From NCBI GenBank assembly GCA_002633005.1, contig NMRA01000055.1:982954-1046953 (forward strand): a stretch of DNA of 64,000 nt, written 5' to 3'. The translations under genes and the position numbers were made by a program. The stretch is from Phoronis australis (lineage: Eukaryota; Phoronida; Phoronidae). A model generated the notes under the pieces. The model saw nothing but the letters and a program-made list of their open reading frames with translations, was not told the origin of the DNA and did not search any database. This document shows, piece by piece, positions 1-11,000 of the stretch (position 1 is its first letter; every line of letters starts with the position of its first letter).

Positions 1-12
1 TTTCCCGCCATG

Positions 13-20
13 TGACGTCA
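13..20. promoter_or_regulatory. CRE-like palindrome TGACGTCA
   Basis: A perfect TGACGTCA octamer lies about 39 bases before the ATG at 59. This is the consensus cAMP-response element bound by CREB/ATF factors. It sits in a short GC-richer stretch in front of a small ORF, so a promoter role is possible. One octamer alone is weak evidence. Confidence 0.3.
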
Positions 21-58
21 TGGGTTGAACACAACTGATCAGTGACTAGCATTGAACA

Positions 59-337
59 ATGGCGGAGAGCAGTAAATTTGAAAGCGACGTCGATTATGAG
101 CAAGAATTGAATGAATACTATGAAGAAACGTACGGAAACCCACCTTTTGATCCCTCTACGAACCTTCTCGACGCTAAATGTACTTTGCTTTCACTTCACT
201 CCATACACTTTGTCTCTGATCCGAACAGTATGGCGAACGACTTGGGTTCAACCCATGACGTTGTTCATAATTATTATTTTTTCAAGTTTTGCGTGTTTCT
301 TTATGAGCTGTGCACTAAAGGCACTGAAATCAAGTAA
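59..337 (+). CDS. Small acidic ORF of unknown function, possibly a first exon
   Basis: The ATG sits in a good context (caATGg) and opens a 92-codon frame. Its first 40 residues are strongly acidic and tyrosine-rich (about residues 4-26 hold eight Glu/Asp and four Tyr); after that the composition looks like translated non-coding sequence. The coding part, if real, therefore probably covers only about the first 120 bases and would be a 5' exon. I do not recognise the family. A CRE-like site lies just upstream and a LINE 3' fragment follows, so it may instead be the start of a transposon-borne or truncated gene. Low confidence. Confidence 0.25.
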   Translation: MAESSKFESDVDYEQELNEYYEETYGNPPFDPSTNLLDAKCTLLSLHSIHFVSDPNSMANDLGSTHDVVHNYYFFKFCVFLYELCTKGTEIK

Positions 338-399
338 GATATAATAATAAAATTTATTTTGAGGTACTAGAGTCATGTTGTGTACAATTAAAAATAAAC

Positions 400-918
400 A
401 TCTCTCTTCCTGTTGCATGTAACAAAAGTGTCAATGGCTTGGCTCCAACATGTCTCGGCCACAAATTCAGTAGCAGTTCTATATACTTTACACGTTTCTT
501 CTGTTATTGGTAATGTTTCTTTTAAAAGAATTAAATCCGAGATCGGCAAGAGATCTTTTATTTATGCTGCTGCTACAATATGGAACTCTCTTAGTCCAGT
601 AATTAAATGGCCCAATTCAATTAATACTGTCAAACGTAATATTAAAAAGTGGCTGTAATTTACTTACCCATTCTTACATCATGCCTTTCTTAATTATGTC
701 ATTTTTCATTATTGTACTTGTTCTCACTATTTAGTATCATCTCTTTATTTCATTTCTCTTGATCAAAATTTCATCCTCAACCTGTTTTAATTGCTGCTTT
801 GTTACCTGTATCTAATTATTGTTATACCACTTTATGGCTGTTGTTGATTGTACCCTTGAAAAGCTCTGCTGTCACTGAAGAGGCTACCTTCATTTTAACT
901 ATTAAAATAAATTAAATA
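400..918 (+). mobile_element. 3' end of a non-LTR retrotransposon (LINE), frameshifted
   Basis: Two adjacent reading frames look like the C-terminal end of a LINE reverse-transcriptase polyprotein. The frame at about 419-496 reads KSVNGLAPTCLGHKF. The frame at 413-658 ends with YAAATIWNSLSPVIK, then a basic tail and a stop at 656-658. The pattern (NGLAP... then A...WNSLP... then a short basic end) is typical of the end of ORF2 in CR1/L2/Jockey-type elements. The two parts lie in different frames, so the copy carries at least one frameshift. About 240 bases of 3'UTR-like sequence follow, ending in an A-rich tail with AAAATAAATTAAAT. It is 5'-truncated, as most LINE copies are. Confidence 0.6.
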
Positions 919-1188
919 GTTGATGCTTGAGCCGGATTTACTGTATAGTTGTGATGTCGTGATCTTTGCGTTTTAGCCTGAACAAAAGAATAATTTTTAT
1001 ACTATTTATTGCAGTTGTTAACTGACTGTAACTTGTATTTTGGTTATGGCTGGTTGGCAAAAGCAAAAGAACAGTTAAGGTAGTTTTTTTATCAGAAAAA
1101 AACTAATATTATGTAATTATCTTTTGGAATATGAAACCAAATATAGAGGTGAAAAATTATATTTCTGCCATGACCTAAATACCAGGCT

Positions 1189-1445
1189 TAAAGGTATGGT
1201 AGGAACTTTAAAATCAGTGCATATGTAAACAACATATTGTCTTGATCGATGTTTCCGTTTATTGTGTCTTGCGTACCTGTACAGTATGATCTACACCTGT
1301 ATCACCTGATTGGAATATTGTGAATTTTTTCTTGGGAGACAATAAACCGAAATGTCGATAAATATGCTGTTGTTTACATATGGGCCGATTTTGAAGTTCG
1401 TACTAATAATTTGGCTAAAAACAAATGTGATTAAAGGTATGCATA
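1189..1445. mobile_element. MITE-like inverted repeat with TTAAAGGTATG flanks
   Basis: Arms at about 1198-1268 and 1336-1406 are inverted copies of each other (approximately 70 bases with scattered mismatches; both contain ATATGTAAACAACA or its complement). The word TTAAAGGTATG, or TAAAGGTATG, occurs in direct orientation on each side, at about 1190 and 1433, and a third time at about 1581. This looks like a small non-autonomous DNA transposon. A partial second copy of its right end follows at about 1515-1600. Confidence 0.5.
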
Positions 1446-3321
1446 AGTTTTTCTGTTATCACAAGTTAATTGTAACGGTTTGTTTCTACCTCCAATAATA
1501 AGTATTTTGTGGTTGTTGTCGGTGTTTACATGTGCTGATTTTGAAGTTCTTACTTGTATTTTGGCCAAAACAAATGCAATTAAAGGTATGCATAATGCTT
1601 TCTTATTATCACAATGGTACTGGTCCATTTCTTCGTCCGATAATAAGTATTTTGTTGGTTATATTTTGTAAGTTGTAGATTATGTAAGATAGAATTTGTG
1701 GTATTTATATATGTTGATGCTCAGCACTTATAATGTTGTGTATTTGTTAAAAGATCTCGTGTTGTACGTCACTAGATTCTCAATATTATTTTTCATAAAC
1801 TGGACTATTGTACATGCATGTTTATTTTTTCAGACAAAGTTGTTTCCTTTTCCCTATTATATGTATTTGTATGTATGTTTTAAAAATAAAACTGTGTGAT
1901 TAGATATAGTGCTTATCTTTATATTATTGTATTTCATTTAAAATAATTACAATGTATAAGTACAACCAACCTATTGGGATGTGTCATTTGGAAAAAATTC
2001 CTTCTCAGCCATTGTAACCACCATATAAGAGGTTTGTGATTGTCATCCATGTGAAAATTCCAGTGGAAGGGAAGGTAGTAGGTCAATTTAGTTGGAGAAT
2101 TTTATGGTGCCATCTTAACTGAAGCAGCCCAGCCAGCTGGCTCTCTATTGTGTTGGCAGGGAATGGGTAATTGAAACTTGCGCTTCAGCTAACAAACATG
2201 GGTTTTGGGTTGAATTTTCAGCAGGAATAGGTCCCTCATGATATTTATATGGCAGAAATGTGTAATGTCTGAAAGTGCCCATGAATTGCATAAATTGCGT
2301 TTTGGCATCCTCATCTTGAATGGTCTTGTACACCAGAATTATAGATAGTTGTGCTTTCGAAACATCATAAGAGTTACATCACCAAATGTTTCCGATTAGT
2401 CCGCTAATATATATAGGAAGTGTATGCAGAGACTAGCAAACCATTGACGTTTGTATCGGGGGTTTCCTAGAGCAAAAATTCAAACATATTGCAACTTCCA
2501 CGTCATGCTTTTGTGTCCTAATTTGCTTTCTGTTTATTCACAAAACGCCTATTGCTTGTATATTAGTTTCACTGGCTGAGCATGTCACTAACGCTTTCAC
2601 TACAAAATAATACAAGTAAATACCATTTTATGCAACACTATTTCAATCATTTGTCTTCTTCAGCAGAAAAAATGGCTTTTGAAGCATATGTCTGACATAA
2701 ATAATTGACTTTTAAACACGGTTCAGGGCTTTTCAAACACATGACTCTAAACAAAAAAGCAATACTTCAAACATGGTTTGAATACATTTCGAGGGGAACA
2801 CTGTGTAGAGATTTGCAGTTTGCGGGGGTTTTTTATTTTCAATAATGTGCGAGAATTGTAGAATACATAATTGGTCTTGGATAACCTGGATCGAAGGTGT
2901 GATCAATCTACCCCCGCCCCCTACTTTTACAGTTTACTTGCATACTATTGACCCCCCTCTACTTTCACAGCGTTCTTGCCTCCTGCTTGATTTAACAACC
3001 CCTTGTTTTTTTACTTCACTTTAAAGTGGCTGTAAATCTGTCTTCTATCAGCATACCTTAGCTGTTTTTACTTGTTCTTTGTCCTGATCACAGCTTATTC
3101 CTAGGCTTATGAAGAACATAAAGTTTGTTATTGATCAACAGATCAGACTCAATAAGTATGACCTGTCAGAACGGGTCACTTAATCTACCTAGCATTGTCT
3201 CAAGCATTACTGAATAGTCAATACTTACCTAGTCAAGAAATCACTTCTCGTCCCACTGAGGAATCAGTTGAGACCAATTTCGTAGTGGTGAGCGGTCTAA
3301 AATCATTTATAATAGTTTATT

Positions 3322-3388
3322 TAAAAACCGGACGATCGCTGCACAAATGAAAAACATTTTTATTTGTGCGGCGATTGTCGGGTTTTTG
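3322..3388. repeat. Hairpin-forming inverted repeat
   Basis: Two arms of about 30 bases (3322-3352 and 3358-3388) are near-perfect inverted copies around a five-base loop. The arm core is GCACAAAT plus a CCGACAATCGC-like tract. It lies next to a sequence at 3268-3298 that recurs at 7833-7863 (inverted) and 8056-8086, so it probably belongs to a decayed DNA transposon. Confidence 0.45.
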
Positions 3389-4976
3389 ATCTTATTGTGG
3401 CCAAAAACTGATTTAAATAGTTTATTTGTCAGCGAAAGGGAGGTTTTCCAGTTAAATACGCCATATTGTCTTTCTTTCTTGTCAACTTGGAAAATTATCC
3501 CTTTTCTCTAATTAATCTAGTCAATTTTCTGGTGTATGCATTCATTTCCCATTTTCCTTGTTTGTAAATTAATATAAAATCAATCAGTAAATAGCCTCCT
3601 GGGTGCTACTGATGGTTGCCTTTGCGTACAAGTTAATAATTCTATAAACTTCTGTATTATTGCATAGTGATGTAAGCGTGGTTGAGTTTTATTTGAACGT
3701 TCACGTTTTAATGTTAATGAGTATGTTGAGGTTGCCAACACTCAGGATACTAGTACGGAGTTATTGCAGCAGTGCCTCAGGCCAAGAGTGAGCTTGGCAA
3801 GATTTTATCTTAAATGTGTCCAGAATTAAGGTAAACGAATACTTTCAGCAGAAATATTGAATTCAAACTGGTGGTCAGATACTAGAACTGGGCCATTTTT
3901 AAAATTTTCGATTTTAAAGAAACGGTGATGTAGTATTTAAACAATAGAATTGGAGTAGGACAAGTTGGAGGGTCTTGTTAAACAGTACATTGTGGACTGA
4001 CTATTGTGGACGTTGTACAGTGCTTTTGCAGTTGAAGTTTTGTCTTCTGTGTGTAGTTATAGGAAGAAAAAAGACCCACTGGTAAAAGTGAGCAAAACAT
4101 GGTGAAACTAAATTTAACCTCCTTCAAGTTAAAACCTCAGTGGTTGCCATGGTTGAAATGCATGTTTTTGTTATTATTTGGGTTTTAACTCAGTGACTGT
4201 GTTCCCCTTTTTATTAGTTTTTTCATTCGTGGATTTTCTAACCGGGCTATGACTAGAGCGCAGTCACAAAATGATATTGTGCGATAGTCATGGTCAGTTA
4301 CTGTTGACTTCTCTATCGATATAATAGAGCTACTTTGGCTTGTTATCAGATACGTTGGACTTTAAAACACTCACTGAACTGTGAACTATAATCAATGATC
4401 CAGGTAGTTAGGACCTCCAGAGCAAATATTCAGCAATTACTCTGAAGGCCGAGGTTGAAAACTGACAGTTATAAGTGCACACTTGATAATAAAGCCCACT
4501 GTTTTTCATGTTACAAGTTTTATTATCCTTCAAAAAGCTGTTTGGAATGATCAAGTGAGGTTTTAGCTTTTCACTTAACAACTTAAAATCAATATACCTG
4601 AGAATGTGTGCTTGCAACCACTGCTTTGGAAGCATGTTATAGTTTTCTGGATAAAATTGTGAGTTTTGGAAACTTTTCCAAAACGAATTCTCAAATATGA
4701 AGAATGTTTATCTGAAAAGTTGCCAAGATATAAAAAAATAATTGAGAAAGTTACATTTTTAAAATTGACTCTTAAAAGTGTCTTAAGTCAATAACTCTGT
4801 GGCTAATTTATTTTGTTGATGAATCCAGAGCATATATTGGCAATTGGAACTGTCAGTTGGATAATCTATGTGTAATTTGTTTTATTCAAACTAAAGAGTG
4901 CTTTTTCAAGGGTGTTCTATTCTTTTTGTTCAGGACTCAACTTGTGTAAAATAACATAACTAGAAATATCTTTCAG

Positions 4977-5034
4977 TTTGAAAAACCCGGACGCCGGGAA
5001 AACTTTGACTATCCTGACATGGCAAAAGAAGCAG
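4977..5034 (+). CDS. SCP2: SCPx first visible exon
   Basis: The acceptor TTTCAG ends at 4976 and the donor GTAAGT begins at 5035. The exon encodes the [11 protein letters not shown] stretch that aligns with the start of the thiolase fold in SCPx (human ...RDYPDLAEEAG). It begins in frame with no Met, so an upstream exon must supply the start codon. Confidence 0.9.
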
Positions 5035-8000
5035 GTAAGTCATTTGTGAAACATGAACTAATGATAAACCATAGCTTTGATTTTCTCTTGGTCAACCCTG
5101 GGTATGAGAGGTTTTTCTCCACATAATGGATAGGTGGTGGTGCCAGCAAAATACCTGTATAACCAGGCAAAATGTGTTCCCAAAAGAACACCAGTAGGTG
5201 ACTTTCAGGAAGCAATGGGTGCTGATCACAACATCAGATGGCCAGTGATCTATCACCACTCGGCGGTGCCAAGAGGTACTTCTTTGCATAAAACATAGTT
5301 TGACTTCATGAAAAGACCCTGTACTCTGTATGCGATCAGACATAATGTGACCTAGAGGCCACTAGTACCTGATCCCATGTGATTAGCTGCAATGTTGCTA
5401 CTTGAAAGTCTCCCATTGACGGAAAATACTTCTGAAGACAGTACCCCTTGACTAGGCTCCCTGTGGCCTGACAATCAAGTCTGGTGTTGGCAAATCCAGA
5501 AAACCACATGCTAGTCTCTTAGCTTAGTCTTTACACAATTTGTATCGGGTGTTTGCCATCTTGTATGAAATGGTAGTTTAGATAATACCATTCCAGAGCT
5601 GTTGAGATATGGTGATTCACTTTCACCAGTTTTGAATTGAAAAAGTACTAGGTAATAGTCACTTACATTGGTCCCGAATCTTGAGAACCATTTTTGTCCA
5701 TTGAATAACGGGCATCAAACTGGTTCCTTTAATCCAGGACCCCATGTTGGTGGCTATTGCATAAAAATTGTATTACATCCATTAGCGACTTAACAAGTTC
5801 GTGTCTTGTTTAAGAATATCTTTTGTTTCTCGTATTAGATTAAATAGGATGACTTTGATAAATAGTTTTGCCAGGTGAGGTGAAGGGAATCTAAGTTCAC
5901 TATAACATTTTGAAAAATGACTCTCGTTTACTTCATTTTAGTTTTTTTTTGGTGTTTTAGTTACTAAGACTCTCAAAGATGCTGGTATTCGCTACGAAGA
6001 CGTCCAACAAGCGTGTGTTGGTTATGTTTATGGTAAGTCTGTGATGAATGGACATCACTGCTGCAGTGCAGTTTATGTGGCAACATACGTTCATGTGTTG
6101 TCAGTTAAGTTCAGATCACTCTTTCTCATCTTCACGTTCTTGGAAAATTGTTATCAGATGCTATAAATACATCTTTAATAATTTGATGCAAATATTGCTT
6201 ATTCACTGATGTAAAATTACAACCTAATAATTTCAGTTGTAACAAGCTGGACATTTTAATTTAATATTTTGTTAGAGAATTATTATTTGGAACTATATAA
6301 TAAGCAAATAATAGTTTGTATTTTTCGTGTTGTCAATGAGATAAATGTCCCCTCGCTTAATTTCAGGTGACACCACTTGTGGACAAAGAGCAGTTTATGA
6401 GCTTGGCATGACAGGCATTCCTATTTTCAACGTGAGTTTTTATTTATCGTGACTAATTGTCATGACTTTTGTTCTTCACTGTTGACTGAAGCAGCAGTGC
6501 GTGTAACTCACATCTGATACAGTATCGTTTTACTGGATACAGGGAATAACAATACCGGCATTGGATTTTTTATGCGCCCACATATTTATATGTGGACGCA
6601 TTATGCCGTCATCTCTGTCCGTCCGTCCGTCCGTCCGTCCGTCCGGGCGGCGTCCATCCGGCGTCCGGCGTCCGCTGCTCTATCTCCAAAACCCTTTGAC
6701 ATACGTTCATGAAATGTGGCACATATGTTCCATTCATGAATGGGACGGCATGTGCGAACTTTCGGACGGATCCGACTACCGGTGTGCCCCCTAGTGGCAA
6801 TTTTAGTTTTTTACGCTTACCTTTGTATCTTCAAAAGTATTGAACGGATTTTCATGAAATTTGGTATGTAGGCACCTATTAGTGAGATGACGCTATCCTA
6901 CTGTTTTCAGATGGATTCGACGTAGTTTGCGCCACCTAGTGGCCATTTTTACTGTTTTCGAGTCTGTATTTTTGCGTCCACCCCTCTATCAACCAAACCG
7001 CTCAAAGGATGATTGTGAAAATTGGCGTGTATGTGCTTACTATAAGGAAGACAGCTGACAATGATTTTCAGACGATTTGGACTACTGTGGCGCCTCCTAG
7101 TGGCAGTTTTGTTTTTTTGCGCCCATGGCTGTATCTCCCAAACCGTTTGCAGGATCTTTACTAAATTTAGCAAGTGTATTTATGTGATGTTGACAACGGA
7201 CGATGACGACTTTAGGATGATTCTGATTACCGGTATGCCTCTAGTGGCAATTTTAGTATTTGCCTCTAGTGGCAATTTTAGTATTTTACATTGACCTCTG
7301 TATTTTCATAGGTCTTCAGGTGTATACTTTGTGTTACTTCGTGACTGTGAAGGAAAAGTTCCAAGTAGAAATTTGTTTCTGGCATTCTAATGCTGTGCTA
7401 ATCTCGTATGTTGGTAAATTTGTTTTTAATTCTATGTTTCTGTGGTGCTTTAAGCAACTGGTGTATAGGATGTGCTTGTATTATGAAGATTACTCACATT
7501 TTGCCCCTAGCCTATTGAGGAGACAATGACCATGCCTTTCCATTTTGCAAAGTATGCCCTCTACTGGCCACTTTATGGTACCAATAAACAACCCTAGAAG
7601 GATACCGTATGCGGTGCAATTGTGGGCGCATTTCAACGCTCCGCGTTGCTCTTGTTTGATATTTTGTGCATGCGAATATTTTATTAATCCGTTTCACGTG
7701 GTGATTTTAATGCCGCCTGAGCTGGGACGTAATGGAGGTTGAATGTCCCGGTTGCGTAAGTCCTCTTTTAAATGCCCCAGTTGTTAAAGGAGGTTCAACC
7801 TGCCTTCTGTTAGAAAAAGCAAATTTTTGACTAGACCAGCCACCGTTATGAAATTGATCTCAAGTTGTGTCCTAGTCAAAACAGGTGTCATTTCTTGGCT
7901 TGGAAAGAGTTGACATTTGATTATTGGTTGAGACCAGACACTACAAGTTGACTTGTCACGCCGTGTCATTTAATTCATCGAGCTAGGTCTTGAAGAGTAA

Positions 8001-11000
8001 CGATCTCTCAGTTCTAACAAATTAAATACCACTTCTCATTTGGGTAAGAAACATGTTGAGACCAATTTTATGGTAGTAAGTGGTCTGAATCCAAATTTAG
8101 TTTCTTCAACGAAACATAATATTTCCCCTTTAATTAGTACTCGTCAAAATAAATTCCAACTGCTTATAGATGTCCCGAATTCCTGTTGGAGGAAACACGT
8201 TATTTGTAGTTATGCTGCATTCCGTTGCAGTAAATGACTAGATTGTACAAGTTCTGGCTAATCAGTAGTTTTCAAAATATACTAAACACACACAGTATTC
8301 TTCCAGACTCCAGTAGTTTTCAAAGTATACTAAACGCACTCACACAGTACTTTGCCAGACTCTGCCAGACTCTGCCAGACTTGGAGAAAGTTCATGTAAG
8401 AGTTATTCTGCTGGTTGGTCACAATAAAACTTAAGTGACAGTTTAATGTGATTTTGTGCCTAGCTGCTAATTGTTTGTTTACAACTAGATTTGTTAGGTA
8501 AACTGTGGCGTGGTTTTGTCAAGATTTATTCAACGAAAAGGAAGTGGAAATTTAGTTACGTTTTCTTTTGCATTGAAACTTGCCGTTTCTCTGTTCATTT
8601 CCCATTGTGCTCCATTGTGAAGGAAGGATACTTGATTTTTAAGAATGAATTCGACTTTCATCCAACTGTCATGATGAGGCATTCTGGGTCATTTGATCTG
8701 AATACTTTTAATTTATACTCTGTTCATAGATAACTTGTATCTTTCAGGTAAACAACGCATGCGCTACTGGTTCAACAGCTCTGTTCATGGCCAAGCAGTT
8801 TGTACAAGGTGGCATGGCGGACTGTGTGCTGGCACTCGGCTTTGAAAAAATGCAGAGGGGATCCTTGGCTGCTACGGTATGTATTGGGATCCCAGCGTGA
8901 TCTTGAATCACTGTGTTCATTGTTGGTGCCATTTGTTGCATTGGGTGCCAAATTATCTGACAAAATTCAAATTCATCGTTTTTATGGGCAACAACACATC
9001 AGGATTGGCAATGGTGATTCTGTCTTGCTGTCGGCCGTCGCGATGGGGGAAATTACGCTAGTGCTCAGTGGTTGTGATCAGCAATTCCGGGTCATTTTTA
9101 TGGTTTTTGTGTTAAATTACCTTGAAATCATAGTTGTGAATATGACGAGGGATGGGTAGCCCCTACCACATATCCTCACAAATTGAGTAGCAATGAAAGA
9201 AAAATATGAAATACCAAACAAATTTTTTTAGCGAAGCTCAAAGAATTTTGGCATGATATCAAATGAATTACGATATTTGTAAAAAGTGGATAGAGGAAAA
9301 GGGAGGGGGAAAACTGTCAGACACAAGTTTTCATTCAAACTCACTCAGATTGTATTGCTAATTTTGTATATTGACAAAACATATTAAATCGTAATTTCAG
9401 TTATTCTAGAAGTTAATCTATGAGTACATGTATCAGAAAAAGTGTTACAAATATCTTGACACCTAATTGGAAAAGATCTACCTTTTTGTGATTTTTTATG
9501 CTTACTGAATTTTAATCGCATCCCATGTCGAGTTCAACGGCCTTCACTCTAGGAGTCGGGCCTGCCCGTAATAACTGTCCCTCAAGAGACATTCTTACCA
9601 ATTCATACACTTGGCGTCCTGGTTCTCATTTCATGACGGATCGTATGTCCAGTCTGGGCTAAGGCGGTTGAAAAGTTACCAACAGTTCATTAATGTGGCT
9701 CGTGGAAATGGGCATTAAGTCTGAATATTAAAAAAAACAACTTCCTGTCAGTTGCAACATGCTTGCTTATCTGAAAAAACGTCGCGTTTGTAGTGACGTC
9801 CCTATGACCGTCTTAATTATGTCTCCACTAATGACCTCTGATATAATGGACCCTTAATATCTCTTTTGCAGTTTGATGACCGAACAAATCCTATGGAGAA
9901 ACACGTGGAGCTGATGATCAACACCCACGGGTTTGAGTCGTCTCCCATGACTCCACAGATGTTTGGCAATGCTGGAAGGGAACATATGAAGCTGTATGGT
10001 AGGCACTGGAGTCTTTATGTTAGGTGCTTGTGATCGCTGTGGGTAGTAACTTACTCAGTCAACCATGTGTCATGGGCATGGAACACCACCTATTTTGGAA
10101 GTAGTGAAAAAATTTCATTCAAGGAGCTACTCGTTCCGTTTTATTTCTTCTTGTTTAACCTGTCTTTGTTTTGATTTTTCTTTGCTTTAAAGAAAAAACT
10201 GTGATCCAAAAGCATACTTTTATCCCTCCACTACCGAATGATATAGACTAAATAGGCTTTACGGTGATGTTATCGTTTCTATAAAATCGTACATCTCTAG
10301 GTTGTTTTCTGTTAATGTCGTTCCTGACAATTAACGTGAAGATCAAACTTTTTCGTAGTTTTATGGGGACTATGGTTGCATAACTATTTTTCTTCGCAGA
10401 ATGCGAGTTCTGCACACTCTGACTTGAGTTTGTTGGGAGAGGCAGTGCTCAGTGTTTTCAAATGTATTTTCGTTTTCTCTAGGTACCAAACCAGAACACT
10501 TTGCCAAAATAGCCTGGAAGAACCACCATCATTCAACCAACAACCCGTGAGTAATGCACTAGAAATAAATTTGAATACACAACCGTAGGTTTTTATTTTC
10601 TGCCAGTGGGTTTGCATTGCAATTTGTTATTTCTATTTTGTCAAGTTCATGTTTCATATTCCTATTGAGATAAATCTTTCTGGTTTCTATTCACTGGTAG
10701 CAGAGTTTCTTATAGTTGCGGAAACGGTTATTCACTTGTCTTGGGGCACAATCATGAACAAATTTCACCTCCTTGAAGACTTTTCGATGATGATGCAGCT
10801 AAATTCTGGACCATGTTGTCGGAGCTATTACCACCTTGGTTGACACTTGTGTATGCTGATGCCCACTGAAGTCTTTTCTCTGGGTAGTCAGAGTTTAATT
10901 AAAAAGAATTGCTCAATTGTTTTACGTTTCCAAAGTACATAATATAAGATTTCCTAGTCTGTATTTTGTTCATTTCAAGGCTCTCGTAATGCGTGGATCC

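Larger units (their letters stand above)
919..4976. other. Upstream non-coding region of SCPx (probable intron 1 or 5' flank)
   Basis: No coding region could be supported here. It is AT-rich with several inverted repeats (listed separately) and a C-rich stretch at 2910-2965. The first exon of SCPx, which should encode roughly 20-25 residues ending in a VGVGMTKF-like motif, was looked for and not found. It is therefore either upstream of this window or too diverged to see by eye. Confidence 0.5.

Noticed and set aside
6561-6800. CRISPR-like or coding array around the GTCC repeats
   Set aside because: Simple tetranucleotide microsatellite at the end of a transposon in a eukaryotic intron.
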